From assembly GCF_947503375.1 (NCBI RefSeq), contig NZ_CANNDQ010000001.1, positions 434,001 to 498,000 on the forward strand: DNA of 64,000 nucleotides, given 5' to 3'. This document shows positions 44,599-52,913 of the stretch, piece by piece. Numbering within the stretch: the stretch's first letter is position 1; every line of letters starts with the position of its first letter. The DNA is from an uncultured Psychroserpens sp. (GTDB taxonomy: Bacteria; Bacteroidota; Bacteroidia; Flavobacteriales; Flavobacteriaceae). Below the pieces are notes generated by a model. The model ran no database searches. It worked only from the letters and a program-made list of their open reading frames with translations, and was not told the origin of the DNA. The position numbers were made by a program, and so were the translations under genes.

Positions 44599-45525
44599 TT
44601 ATTCGTCATTTTTCTTTTTTGCATTTTTCATTGCTTCTCCTATTTGATTGCTGGCTGTAAAACTAGCGACCATATCATTAAGCATATTGCTTCCTGCTTG
44701 AGGAGAGTTAGGTAACAAAATCAAATTACTATTGGTTTCTTGGCCAATAGATTGTAGCGTATCATAATGTTGCGTAACGACAATTAATGCAGAAGCCTCT
44801 TGGCTATTAATACCAACTTTATTCAACACCTCTACCGACTCTTCTAAACCACGTGCTATTTCACGACGTTGATCTGCTATACCTTGCCCTTGAAGACGCT
44901 TACTTTCAGCTTCTGCTTTTGCTTTCTCTACAATTAGAATACGTGCAGCATCACCTTCAAACTGAGCTGCTATTTTTTCACGCTCAGAAGCATTAATTCT
45001 ATTCATCGCAGCTTTTACTTGTGAATCAGGATCAATATCAGTAACTAAGGTTTTAATGATATCATAACCATATTCTATCATTGCATCATTAAGCTCAGAT
45101 TTTACAGCAATTGCAATATCGTCCTTTCTAACAAATACGTCATCGAGTTTCATTTTTGGCACTTCGGCACGCACCACATCAAATACATATGATGTAATTT
45201 GATCGTGTGGATAATCTAGTTTATAAAACGCATCATAAACCTTGTCTCTAATCACTTTATACTGAACAGATACTTTCAAACGCACAAATACGTCATCTAA
45301 GGTTTTTGTTTCTATAATCACATCTAATTGCTGAATTTTCAAGCTTAATTTACCAGCAATTCGATCAACTAATGGAATTTTAAGTTGTAACCCAGAGTGC
45401 CTTATGCTTTGATATTTACCAAAACGCTCAATAATAGCTGCAGTTTGTTGTTTTACAATGAAAAATGACGAAATCAAAATGATTAAGCTGAAAAAAATAA
45501 TAGGAATAATAATAAATTGACCCAT
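44599..45525 (-). CDS. SPFH/band-7 (stomatin-like) membrane protein
   Basis: 308 residues. One N-terminal membrane helix (FIIIPIIFFSLIILISSFFIV) is followed by the band-7 domain (QQTAAIIERFGKYQSIRHSG, QLDVIIETKTLDDVFV, VVRAEVPKMKLDDVF) and a helical region rich in Ala/Glu/Lys (INASEREKIAAQFEGDAARI). Such proteins oligomerise in the membrane and organise microdomains or modulate proteases. No NfeD partner is present next to it. Confidence 0.92.
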   Translation of the reverse strand: MGQFIIIPIIFFSLIILISSFFIVKQQTAAIIERFGKYQSIRHSGLQLKIPLVDRIAGKLSLKIQQLDVIIETKTLDDVFVRLKVSVQYKVIRDKVYDAFYKLDYPHDQITSYVFDVVRAEVPKMKLDDVFVRKDDIAIAVKSELNDAMIEYGYDIIKTLVTDIDPDSQVKAAMNRINASEREKIAAQFEGDAARILIVEKAKAEAESKRLQGQGIADQRREIARGLEESVEVLNKVGINSQEASALIVVTQHYDTLQSIGQETNSNLILLPNSPQAGSNMLNDMVASFTASNQIGEAMKNAKKKNDE

Positions 45526-45573
45526 GACAAGTTTTTTAATGGTTAGATAAAATAATCAGTTACTAAATTAAGT

Positions 45574-45581
45574 TATATTTG
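45574..45581 (+). promoter_or_regulatory. -7 box of the PorT-like barrel gene
   Basis: TATATTTG, 21 bp before ATG 45603. It overlaps a TTG (45579) that would otherwise give a longer frame, which decides the start. Confidence 0.6.
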
Positions 45582-45602
45582 CTCAAATCACACGTTAAGC
45601 AG

Positions 45603-46286
45603 ATGCAAAAAAAGCAGTTTATTTTATTAGTAGCCATTTGTATTGGTTTTGTTACAGTTTCTACAGCACAGCATAAACGATATGCTATTAAAAACGGAAT
45701 AGGTATTATGGGTGGATTAACCCAATATGATATTGCTACTGATAATTTTACAACTAAAAGTGGAAGTGGATTTATTGGAGGGTTGGTTGCCACTGTCAAT
45801 ATTCCTCATAAATGGTATACTGTGAGCTATGGCTTACAGCTTTCTCAAAACACCATTGAAATTGAAGGAAGGCCAACAGCCTCAGCAACAACAAGTGAAA
45901 TGCTTGAATACGATTTAATGGCTGTGCAGTTATCTTTTATGCTACATGTAAAAGTGCTAAGCGATAATTTAACAATTGATCTCGGCCCTCAACTTCAGTA
46001 TAATGGAAAGCTAGATCTTAAAAATAGCGATCAAGAAGCGTTTTTTATCAACGGATACGATGTGCTATTAGCAGATGATATTAGTGAAATTTCACCCTTC
46101 AATGTCAACGGTGTTGTTGGCGCGTCTTTAGGTTTAGGAAACTTCAGGTTAAGAGCAAGTTATAGTTATGGTTTTACTAATGTTTTTAACAAACTTAATG
46201 ATGAAAACCTTATCACAACACCTGCTTCTGAAAAATTTGAAGGTCATCAAAACATGTTGGTTTTTGCTTTGATGATCACCTTTTAA
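45603..46286 (+). CDS. Outer membrane beta-barrel protein (PorT-like fold)
   Basis: 227 residues from ATG 45603 with a signal peptide (LLVAICIGFVTVSTAQ). About eight amphipathic strands follow (NGIGIMGGLTQYDIA, WYTVSYGLQLSQNTIEI, AVQLSFMLHVKVLS, NFRLRASYSYGFTNVF) ending in a last aromatic-terminated strand (MLVFALMITF), the signature of an outer-membrane barrel. Specific function not assignable. The stop overlaps the opposing gltX stop by 4 bp. Confidence 0.75.
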   Translation: MQKKQFILLVAICIGFVTVSTAQHKRYAIKNGIGIMGGLTQYDIATDNFTTKSGSGFIGGLVATVNIPHKWYTVSYGLQLSQNTIEIEGRPTASATTSEMLEYDLMAVQLSFMLHVKVLSDNLTIDLGPQLQYNGKLDLKNSDQEAFFINGYDVLLADDISEISPFNVNGVVGASLGLGNFRLRASYSYGFTNVFNKLNDENLITTPASEKFEGHQNMLVFALMITF

Positions 46287-47794
46287 TTAGCGATCAAAAT
46301 TGCATCAATACGTTTTAAAGTTTCTGCCTTACCGATCATGTAAATGATATCAAAAACATCAGGACCTTGTAATGCACCTACAAGCGCTAAACGCAATGGC
46401 ATCATTACTTTTCCAAAGCCTATTTCATTTCTGGTAATCCATCCTTTGATGGTGCTTTGAAGGTTTTCAATAGTAAAGTCTTCAAGGTTTTCTATCAATG
46501 TTTTAGCGGTGTTTAAAACTGTTGCTGTATCTTCTTTTATAGCTTTTTTATAAGCCTTTTGATCATATGTTATTGGTGCAACGAAGAAAAAATGGCTTAA
46601 GTTCCAAAAATCACTAACAAATGTTGCGCGTTCTTTTATTAACGCAATTATCATTTCTATGTATTGTGTATCAATTTCGGTCAACTCTGGTCTCAATTTT
46701 TGAAAGGCTAGGGCTAAGCTATAGTTGTCTTGCTCTTGCATGTAGTGATGGTTGAACCATTTGGTCTTGTCTGGGTCAAAACGTGCTCCAGCTTTATTGA
46801 CTCGTTCTATATTAAAAGCATCAATCAATGCGTTTAAACTGAATAGTTCTTGCTCGGTGCCAGGATTCCAACCTAAAAAGGCTAAGAAATTGACCATAGC
46901 TTCCGGAAAATACCCATCTTCTTTATACCCTCTAGAAATAGCTCCCGTTTTAGGGTCTGTCCATTCTAATGGAAACACAGGAAAGCCAAGTTTATCACCA
47001 TCACGCTTACTTAATTTTCCTTTACCTGTTGGTTTTAAAATTAACGGTAAATGTGCAAAATCTGGTGTTTCCCAACCAAAAGCATTATATAATTGATAGT
47101 GTAATGCTAATGATGGTAACCATTCTTCACCACGAATAACATGTGAGATATTCATAAGGTGGTCGTCAACAATATTTGCAAGATGATACGTCGGCATACC
47201 GTCACTTTTGAATAAAACCTTATCGTCTAAAATATTGGTGTCAATCTTTATATTACCCCGAATCAAATCTTTTAGATAAAGTGTTTCGTCTTGAGGTGAT
47301 TTAAATCGAATCACGTAATCTTCACCTGCATCTAGTTTTGCTTTAACATCAGCTTCAGAAAGCGATAAAGAGTTGCTCAATTTGAGTCTATTGTGCCAAT
47401 TATAGATAAAAGTTTTTCCTTTAGCTTCGTGATCTTTTCTATGCGTGTCTAATGTTTCAGCTGAATCAAAAGCATAATAAGCGTGACCAGATTGGATCAA
47501 TTGGTCAGCATATTGCTTGTATAAGTGCTTACGTTCACTTTGTCTATAAGGTCCAAATTTTTCGTTTTTATTTGGCCCTTCATCAAATGGAATATTACAC
47601 CATTCTAGCGATTCAACAATGTAATCTTCAGCACCTTCAACATAACGGTTTTGGTCTGTGTCTTCAATACGAAGCACAAACGTACCTTTGTGTTTTTTAG
47701 CAAATAGGTAGTTAAAAAGGGCAGTTCTCACACCTCCTATATGTAAAGGTCCAGTTGGACTTGGTGCAAAACGAACACGAACATCTTTCGTCAT
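46283..47794 (-). CDS. gltX: Glutamyl-tRNA synthetase
   Basis: 503 residues; charges tRNA-Glu. Class I motifs: FAPSPTGPLHIGGVRTALFN (HIGH) near the N-terminus and GKLSKRDGDKLGFP (KMSKS). The remainder is the alpha-helical anticodon-binding part. Length is typical. A perfect -7 box on the minus strand lies 20 bp upstream. Confidence 0.97.
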   Translation of the reverse strand: MTKDVRVRFAPSPTGPLHIGGVRTALFNYLFAKKHKGTFVLRIEDTDQNRYVEGAEDYIVESLEWCNIPFDEGPNKNEKFGPYRQSERKHLYKQYADQLIQSGHAYYAFDSAETLDTHRKDHEAKGKTFIYNWHNRLKLSNSLSLSEADVKAKLDAGEDYVIRFKSPQDETLYLKDLIRGNIKIDTNILDDKVLFKSDGMPTYHLANIVDDHLMNISHVIRGEEWLPSLALHYQLYNAFGWETPDFAHLPLILKPTGKGKLSKRDGDKLGFPVFPLEWTDPKTGAISRGYKEDGYFPEAMVNFLAFLGWNPGTEQELFSLNALIDAFNIERVNKAGARFDPDKTKWFNHHYMQEQDNYSLALAFQKLRPELTEIDTQYIEMIIALIKERATFVSDFWNLSHFFFVAPITYDQKAYKKAIKEDTATVLNTAKTLIENLEDFTIENLQSTIKGWITRNEIGFGKVMMPLRLALVGALQGPDVFDIIYMIGKAETLKRIDAILIAN

Positions 47795-47814
47795 TATGAT
47801 TTATTTTGAAAGAG

Positions 47815-47822
47815 CAAAGATA
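47815..47822 (-). promoter_or_regulatory. -7 box of gltX
   Basis: TATCTTTG on the minus strand, 20 bp before the gltX ATG; matches TAnnTTTG. Confidence 0.6.
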
Positions 47823-47847
47823 AAACGATATTTAGGAAAAGAAATAA

Positions 47848-48891
47848 TTAAGTTAAAATCATTTCCTTTGGCACACGTTTGTTCATAATACCGAACCATA
47901 GTGGTGGAAACATTGCTAACACCATTGAGGTAGGATAACCATAAGGCATTTGAGGACTATCATCATGGCAATCTAGTATTTGATATTTCTTAGACGATTT
48001 GTAATGATGATCGCTATGTCTAGTGAGCTCATAAAGCACTATTCTGCCAATAATATGGTTGGAGTTCCAAGAATGTATCTCTTTAACACGTTCGTAACGA
48101 CCAGATTTTGATTTAAGCCGTATTAGACCATAATGTTCAATATAATTGACAGTCTCAAGTAATAAAAAACCAATTACAGCGGCTAAAAATGCAATCACTA
48201 GCCCTGTATAATCAAAGAAAAAGAACACAAAAGCCAAATAACAAACTTGAACCAAAATGTACCAAAGCATATCGTTATTTATAGAAAGAAAATGATGGTT
48301 GTTGTTTTTTAATAATTTTTTTTGAATACGCCAAGCATTTGAATACTGTCTAAAAATTGAGGTTATCCAAAACGAATATAAGGTTTGGTTGTATCTAGCT
48401 GTTGCAGGATCTTCTGGAGTAGCCGCGTGTAAGTGATGACCAAAATTGTGTTCGATATAAAAGTGCATATACAATGCTGGTAATAGTAGTGCTTTACCAA
48501 TAAAACGTTCATTAGTGGTTTGCCTGTGGCCTAATTCATGAGCTACATTTATACCATTGACACCCAAAACAATACCGATAGAAATAATGATACCCACGAG
48601 TTCGTAGGTTTCTATTGTTTTGGCTGTTGCTTCATATATACCATAAAACACCATAGCATAAACGATGGGAAGGTTCAGGTACAGTAGCCAATCAAAGATT
48701 TTCCGTTTAAGTTTATTGTTTACTTCATCTGAATTTAAATTTTCAGTAGCCACAGGGAAAATCAATTCCAATACAGGAATCATTACAAAAGCAAAAACAG
48801 GTGTAGACCATACAAAAGATTGCTTATAATAGAGGCTAATAAAAGCTACTAAAGGAATAGAAAATGCGGCTAAATATTTTAAGTCTTTCAT
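47848..48891 (-). CDS. AlkB-type membrane di-iron alkane monooxygenase / desaturase-like protein
   Basis: 347 residues from ATG 48891 (MKDLKYLAAFSIPLV). A longer start at 48945 lies upstream of the -7 box and is rejected; ATG 48894 is an equal alternative. About six hydrophobic segments and the histidine boxes of alkane 1-monooxygenases are present: HELGHR, HNFGHHLHAATPEDPATAR, NYIEHYGL and RHSDHH. It should hydroxylate or desaturate an acyl chain or alkane with a partner rubredoxin/ferredoxin, none of which is nearby. The substrate is uncertain. Confidence 0.85.
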   Translation of the reverse strand: MKDLKYLAAFSIPLVAFISLYYKQSFVWSTPVFAFVMIPVLELIFPVATENLNSDEVNNKLKRKIFDWLLYLNLPIVYAMVFYGIYEATAKTIETYELVGIIISIGIVLGVNGINVAHELGHRQTTNERFIGKALLLPALYMHFYIEHNFGHHLHAATPEDPATARYNQTLYSFWITSIFRQYSNAWRIQKKLLKNNNHHFLSINNDMLWYILVQVCYLAFVFFFFDYTGLVIAFLAAVIGFLLLETVNYIEHYGLIRLKSKSGRYERVKEIHSWNSNHIIGRIVLYELTRHSDHHYKSSKKYQILDCHDDSPQMPYGYPTSMVLAMFPPLWFGIMNKRVPKEMILT

Positions 48892-48932
48892 CATAATTTT
48901 AACACAACTGCTCGAAATTAACAGAATCTTAC

Positions 48933-48940
48933 CAAATTTA
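48933..48940 (-). promoter_or_regulatory. -7 box of the AlkB-like gene
   Basis: TAAATTTG on the minus strand, downstream of ATG 48945 and about 40 bp upstream of ATG 48891/48894; decides the start. Confidence 0.5.
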
Positions 48941-48990
48941 GGCATTTGCTGTTTAAAATAAAATTGTAGATTAGTGAGTTAATTATTCTA

Positions 48991-51900
48991 ATGATAAGTA
49001 ATTTTAAAGAAATACAAGGTAAACTAGAGCAATTCATAAAACGTTATTACACCAATGAATTACTTAAAGGCGCAATTCTATTTTTTGCTATTGGCTTACT
49101 GTATTTTATTGTCACGCTACTTATTGAGTATTTTTTATGGCTCAACCCAATTGCCAGAACCGTTTTGTTTTGGTTATTTGTTATCGTTGAGATTTCTCTT
49201 TTCGCTAAGTTTATTGTATTTCCACTAGCGAAATTGTTTAAACTTCAAAAGGGGATAAATTATGAAGAGGCTTCTAAAATTATTGGGCAACATTTTCCAG
49301 AGGTTAACGACAAACTGCTGAATGTTTTACAATTGAATCAAAACAGTGTTCAGTCTGAGTTGCTAGAAGCAAGTATTGAACAAAAATCTGCAGAATTAAG
49401 CCCAATTCCTTTCAAATTAGCGATAAATTTAAAAAAGAATACCAAGTATCTTAAATATGCAGCCATACCAGTAGCTATTCTGTTAATTTCTATGGTAACA
49501 GGAAAGATCAACTGGTTTAGTGATAGTTATGAGCGTGTTGTTAACTATCAAACAGCTTATGAACCACCAGCACCTTTCCAGTTTTTTGTGGTTAATGAAG
49601 ATATGAATGCCATTGAAAATAAAGATTTTAAACTGATTGTCAATACGGCTGGTAAAGTTATTCCGGAAAATGCTCAAATACATTATAATGGACAATCTTA
49701 TTTTTTACAACAAACAGCTTCTGGGCAGTTTGAATATGTTTTTCCAAAACTTAAAGAAGCGATTCGTTTTAATTTATCAGCAAATAATGTTCGTTCAAAA
49801 GAATATGATTTAACGGTTACCAAAGTTCCCGCTCTACTGAATTTTGAGATGGTTTTAGATTATCCAGCTTACACTAAAAAAAAGGATGAGGTTTTAAAGA
49901 GCACAGGAAACTCCACTATTCCGGAAGGGACAAATGTTACCTGGAAAGTAGCAACCAGATCTACAGATCGCGTGACACTTTATTCTAAAGACACTTTAGA
50001 GTTTAAAAATATTTCTAATAAAGAGTTTGAGGCTTCTAAGCGCATATTCAATAATACAGATTACAGCATAACCACAAGTAATTCACAATTAAAAGATTAT
50101 GAAAATTTAGCCTTTTCAATTCGCGTCATTAAAGACAACTATCCTGAGATCAATTTAAAGATGGAGAAAGACACTCTAGACAACCAGACTCTTTATTTTT
50201 TCGGTCAAGTAAGTGATGATTATGGGTTAAGTAAATTACAATTGGTGTATTATCCTTCAAATGATACTGAAAACAAATCTTTCGAAAACATTCAAATCTC
50301 AAGATCTAATTTTGATGAGTTTGTAAGTGCATTTCCTAATCAATTAAACTTAACTGAAGGTGTAGATTATGAGTTTTATTTTCAAGTGTTTGATAATGAT
50401 GCCCTACATCAATATAAAAGTACGAGAAGCGCCATTTTTAATTACAGAAAGCTCACTAAAGATGAAGAAGAGCAAAAGCAACTTCAAGAGCAAAATGAAA
50501 CTATTAAAGATATAGGTAAAACGTTTGAAAAACTTCAAGAGCAAGACAAACAATTAGAAGAGTTCTCCAAAACTCAAAAAGAAAAGGAGGAGCTCAATTT
50601 CAATGATAAAAAGAAATTTGAAAACTTTTTAAAACGTCAGAAAGAACAAGAACAACTGATGCAAAACTTCAACAAGAAGCTAAAGGACAATTTAGAGCAG
50701 TTTCAAAATGAAAATGAAGAAAAGGACGAATTTAAAGACGAGTTAAAACAGCGTTTGGAAGAGAATGAAGCACAACTTAAGAAAGACGAAAAATTACTTG
50801 AAGAGCTCGAAAAACTACAAGAGAAAATTCAAAAAGAAGAATTGACTCAAAAGCTTGAACAGTTAGCAAAACAGAACAAAAATAAAGAGCGAAGCCTTAA
50901 ACAGTTAATAGAGCTTACAAAACGTTATTATGTCGCAAAGAAGGCTGAAAAACTTCAAAAAGAACTCGAACAGCTAGCAGAAGAACAAGAGAATCTTTCG
51001 CAAGCAAAAGAGGAAGAAAACACTAAGGAAGCCCAAAAAGAATTGAACCAAAAGTTTGAAGAGTTCCAAAAAGAAATGGATCAACTTCAAAAAGATAATA
51101 AAGACCTAAAAAAACCTATGGATATTCCACAGGATAAAGCTACTGAAGAATCAATTAAACAAGATCAAAAAGAAGCAACTGAAGCACTTGAACAAAAAGC
51201 TGATGCACCTAAAGAAGAAAGTGAACAAAATAAAAAGCAAGAGCAAGGAACTCCTCAAGAGCAACAAAAGGCGCAGCAAAAGGCACAACAAAAACAAAAA
51301 CAAGCTGCTCAGAAAATGAAAGAAATGAGTGGTCAAATGAGTCAGATGATGCAAATGGGAGGAGGAGACCAAATGCAAGAAGATGCTTCTATGCTTAGAC
51401 AAATATTAGACAATTTAGTGTTGTTTTCATTCGATCAAGAAAACTTAATGGATCAATTCAAAAGCATAGAAATTAATCATAACGAATATGGTAAATTCTT
51501 GCGCAAGCAAAGCAATTTAAGAGAGCATTTTGAACACATCGACGATAGTTTATTTGCCTTATCACTTAGGCAGCCAAAGATATCTGAACAGGTTAATAAA
51601 CAAATCACAGATGTATTTTATAATATTGACAAATCTTTAGGTCAATTGTCTGAAAATCAATTATATCAAGGTGTTGCATCACAGCAGTATATCATTACGG
51701 CTACAAACGAATTGGCAAATTTTTTAAGTGATATCCTTGATAACATGAACATGCAAATGAATCCATCTATGGGAGCTGGTTCAGGTCAAGGTGATATGCA
51801 ATTACCAGACATTATCATGAGTCAAGAACAACTCAATGAACAAATGAAGGAAGGCATGCAGAAAAGCCAACAAGGCAAAAAACCTCAAGAAGGCGAAGGC

Positions 51901-52443
51901 GAGAAAGAAGGTGAGGGTGAAAAAGGAGAGCAAGGAGAAGATGGCAAACAAAAAGGAAAAGAAGGTCAGCAAGGAGGAAGTCAAGACGGTAATCAAAATG
52001 GAGAAGGAGAAGGTACTAGTGAAGATATGAATGGTGAGCTTTATCGTATATACCAACAACAACAACAATTGCGACAAGCTCTAGAAAACAAAATTGGTAA
52101 GGAAGGTCAAAATGGTGACGCTAGTAAGCTCATTAAACAAATGGAAGATGTTGAATTGGATTTAATTAATAAGGGCTTCACCAACCAAACACTTCAGAAG
52201 ATGATGAATTTACAACATCAACTTTTAAAACTTGAGAATGCAACCTTTATGCAAGGAGAAGACAACAAGCGTAAGTCTGAAACTGATAGCAATGTTTACA
52301 AGAATGTGACAAACAACAAACTACCAACAGCTAAAGAATACTTTAATACTACCGAAATTTTAAACAGACAAGCCTTACCTTTGCAAGACGTTTATAAAAA
52401 GAAAGTTCAAGCGTATTTTAAGAAAACGAATGATCAGTTATAA
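48991..52443 (+). CDS. DUF4175 family protein, membrane-anchored with long charged coiled coils
   Basis: 1150 residues. Two N-terminal membrane helices (LLKGAILFFAIGLLYFIVTLL and ARTVLFWLFVIVEISLFA), a third near 160, then beta-rich domains (~190-490). Next a very long Glu/Lys/Gln coiled coil (~500-770), a Gln/Met-rich stretch, and a low-complexity Gly/Glu/Lys/Gln region (~965-1020). The family is typical of Bacteroidota; its function is not known. The reading frame overlaps ybeY by 14 bases, so the two are translationally coupled. Antisense frames here are artefacts of the biased composition. Confidence 0.88.
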   Translation: MISNFKEIQGKLEQFIKRYYTNELLKGAILFFAIGLLYFIVTLLIEYFLWLNPIARTVLFWLFVIVEISLFAKFIVFPLAKLFKLQKGINYEEASKIIGQHFPEVNDKLLNVLQLNQNSVQSELLEASIEQKSAELSPIPFKLAINLKKNTKYLKYAAIPVAILLISMVTGKINWFSDSYERVVNYQTAYEPPAPFQFFVVNEDMNAIENKDFKLIVNTAGKVIPENAQIHYNGQSYFLQQTASGQFEYVFPKLKEAIRFNLSANNVRSKEYDLTVTKVPALLNFEMVLDYPAYTKKKDEVLKSTGNSTIPEGTNVTWKVATRSTDRVTLYSKDTLEFKNISNKEFEASKRIFNNTDYSITTSNSQLKDYENLAFSIRVIKDNYPEINLKMEKDTLDNQTLYFFGQVSDDYGLSKLQLVYYPSNDTENKSFENIQISRSNFDEFVSAFPNQLNLTEGVDYEFYFQVFDNDALHQYKSTRSAIFNYRKLTKDEEEQKQLQEQNETIKDIGKTFEKLQEQDKQLEEFSKTQKEKEELNFNDKKKFENFLKRQKEQEQLMQNFNKKLKDNLEQFQNENEEKDEFKDELKQRLEENEAQLKKDEKLLEELEKLQEKIQKEELTQKLEQLAKQNKNKERSLKQLIELTKRYYVAKKAEKLQKELEQLAEEQENLSQAKEEENTKEAQKELNQKFEEFQKEMDQLQKDNKDLKKPMDIPQDKATEESIKQDQKEATEALEQKADAPKEESEQNKKQEQGTPQEQQKAQQKAQQKQKQAAQKMKEMSGQMSQMMQMGGGDQMQEDASMLRQILDNLVLFSFDQENLMDQFKSIEINHNEYGKFLRKQSNLREHFEHIDDSLFALSLRQPKISEQVNKQITDVFYNIDKSLGQLSENQLYQGVASQQYIITATNELANFLSDILDNMNMQMNPSMGAGSGQGDMQLPDIIMSQEQLNEQMKEGMQKSQQGKKPQEGEGEKEGEGEKGEQGEDGKQKGKEGQQGGSQDGNQNGEGEGTSEDMNGELYRIYQQQQQLRQALENKIGKEGQNGDASKLIKQMEDVELDLINKGFTNQTLQKMMNLQHQLLKLENATFMQGEDNKRKSETDSNVYKNVTNNKLPTAKEYFNTTEILNRQALPLQDVYKKKVQAYFKKTNDQL

Positions 52444-52837
52444 TTACGAAACAAGTTTTAAGATACAAAACGAGAATGATGTTAGTTCTTGGATATCTAA
52501 TGTTATAACTTCGGAAAATTGTAAAGAAGGAGAGGTTAATTACATCTTTTGTGACGATGCCTACTTATATGATTTGAATATAAAGTATTTAAGTCATGAC
52601 ACGCTAACAGATATTATTAGTTTTGATTATTCAGTAGGAAAAGAGCTACATGGCGATATATACATATCAGTTGAACGGGTTAGAGATAATGCTATTGATT
52701 TCAATGTAGATTTTGATGAAGAACTTCACCGTGTTATGGTACATGGTATTCTACATTATTGTGGTTATAAAGATAAAACTGATCACGACAAAAAAGTGAT
52801 GCGTTCGAAAGAAGATTTCTATCTAAAGCAAAAGTAG
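52430..52837 (+). CDS. ybeY: Endoribonuclease YbeY (16S rRNA maturation)
   Basis: 135 residues. The zinc site HGILHYCGYKDKTDH (HxxxHxxxxxH form) is intact, preceded by LSHDTLTDIISFDY and GDIYISVERV, both family hallmarks. It takes part in 3' maturation of 16S rRNA and ribosome quality control. Starts inside the end of the DUF4175 gene. Confidence 0.95.
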   Translation: MISYNYETSFKIQNENDVSSWISNVITSENCKEGEVNYIFCDDAYLYDLNIKYLSHDTLTDIISFDYSVGKELHGDIYISVERVRDNAIDFNVDFDEELHRVMVHGILHYCGYKDKTDHDKKVMRSKEDFYLKQK

Positions 52838-52857
52838 ACCATATTAAGATTTAGCTG

Positions 52858-52865
52858 TATATTTG
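52858..52865 (+). promoter_or_regulatory. -7 box of mnmG
   Basis: TATATTTG, 48 bp before the mnmG ATG. The parS site at 52886-52901 lies in the resulting leader. Confidence 0.6.
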
Positions 52866-52885
52866 CAAACTTAAAATTTTAAACA

Positions 52886-52901
52886 TGTTCCACGTGGAAC
52901 A
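52886..52901. promoter_or_regulatory. parS site (ParB/Spo0J binding), copy 1
   Basis: The perfect 16-bp palindrome TGTTCCACGTGGAACA differs from the common parS consensus TGTTTCACGTGAAACA only by a symmetrical change in each arm. It is identical to 54793-54808. It nucleates ParB for chromosome segregation. It lies in the mnmG leader. Confidence 0.88.
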
Positions 52902-52913
52902 ATAGTATAGATT

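Noticed and set aside
48895..48945. Longer start for the AlkB-like gene
   Set aside because: A consensus -7 box lies downstream of that ATG, so it would not be transcribed from this promoter.
51880..52020. Tandem repeat element or CRISPR-like array
   Set aside because: It is a coding low-complexity Gly/Glu/Lys/Gln stretch; repeats are irregular and in frame. No CRISPR array was seen in the window.
51151..52077. Long antisense reading frames opposite the DUF4175 gene
   Set aside because: They mirror the Glu/Lys/Gln-rich coding composition and give Leu/Phe/Ser-rich nonsense.
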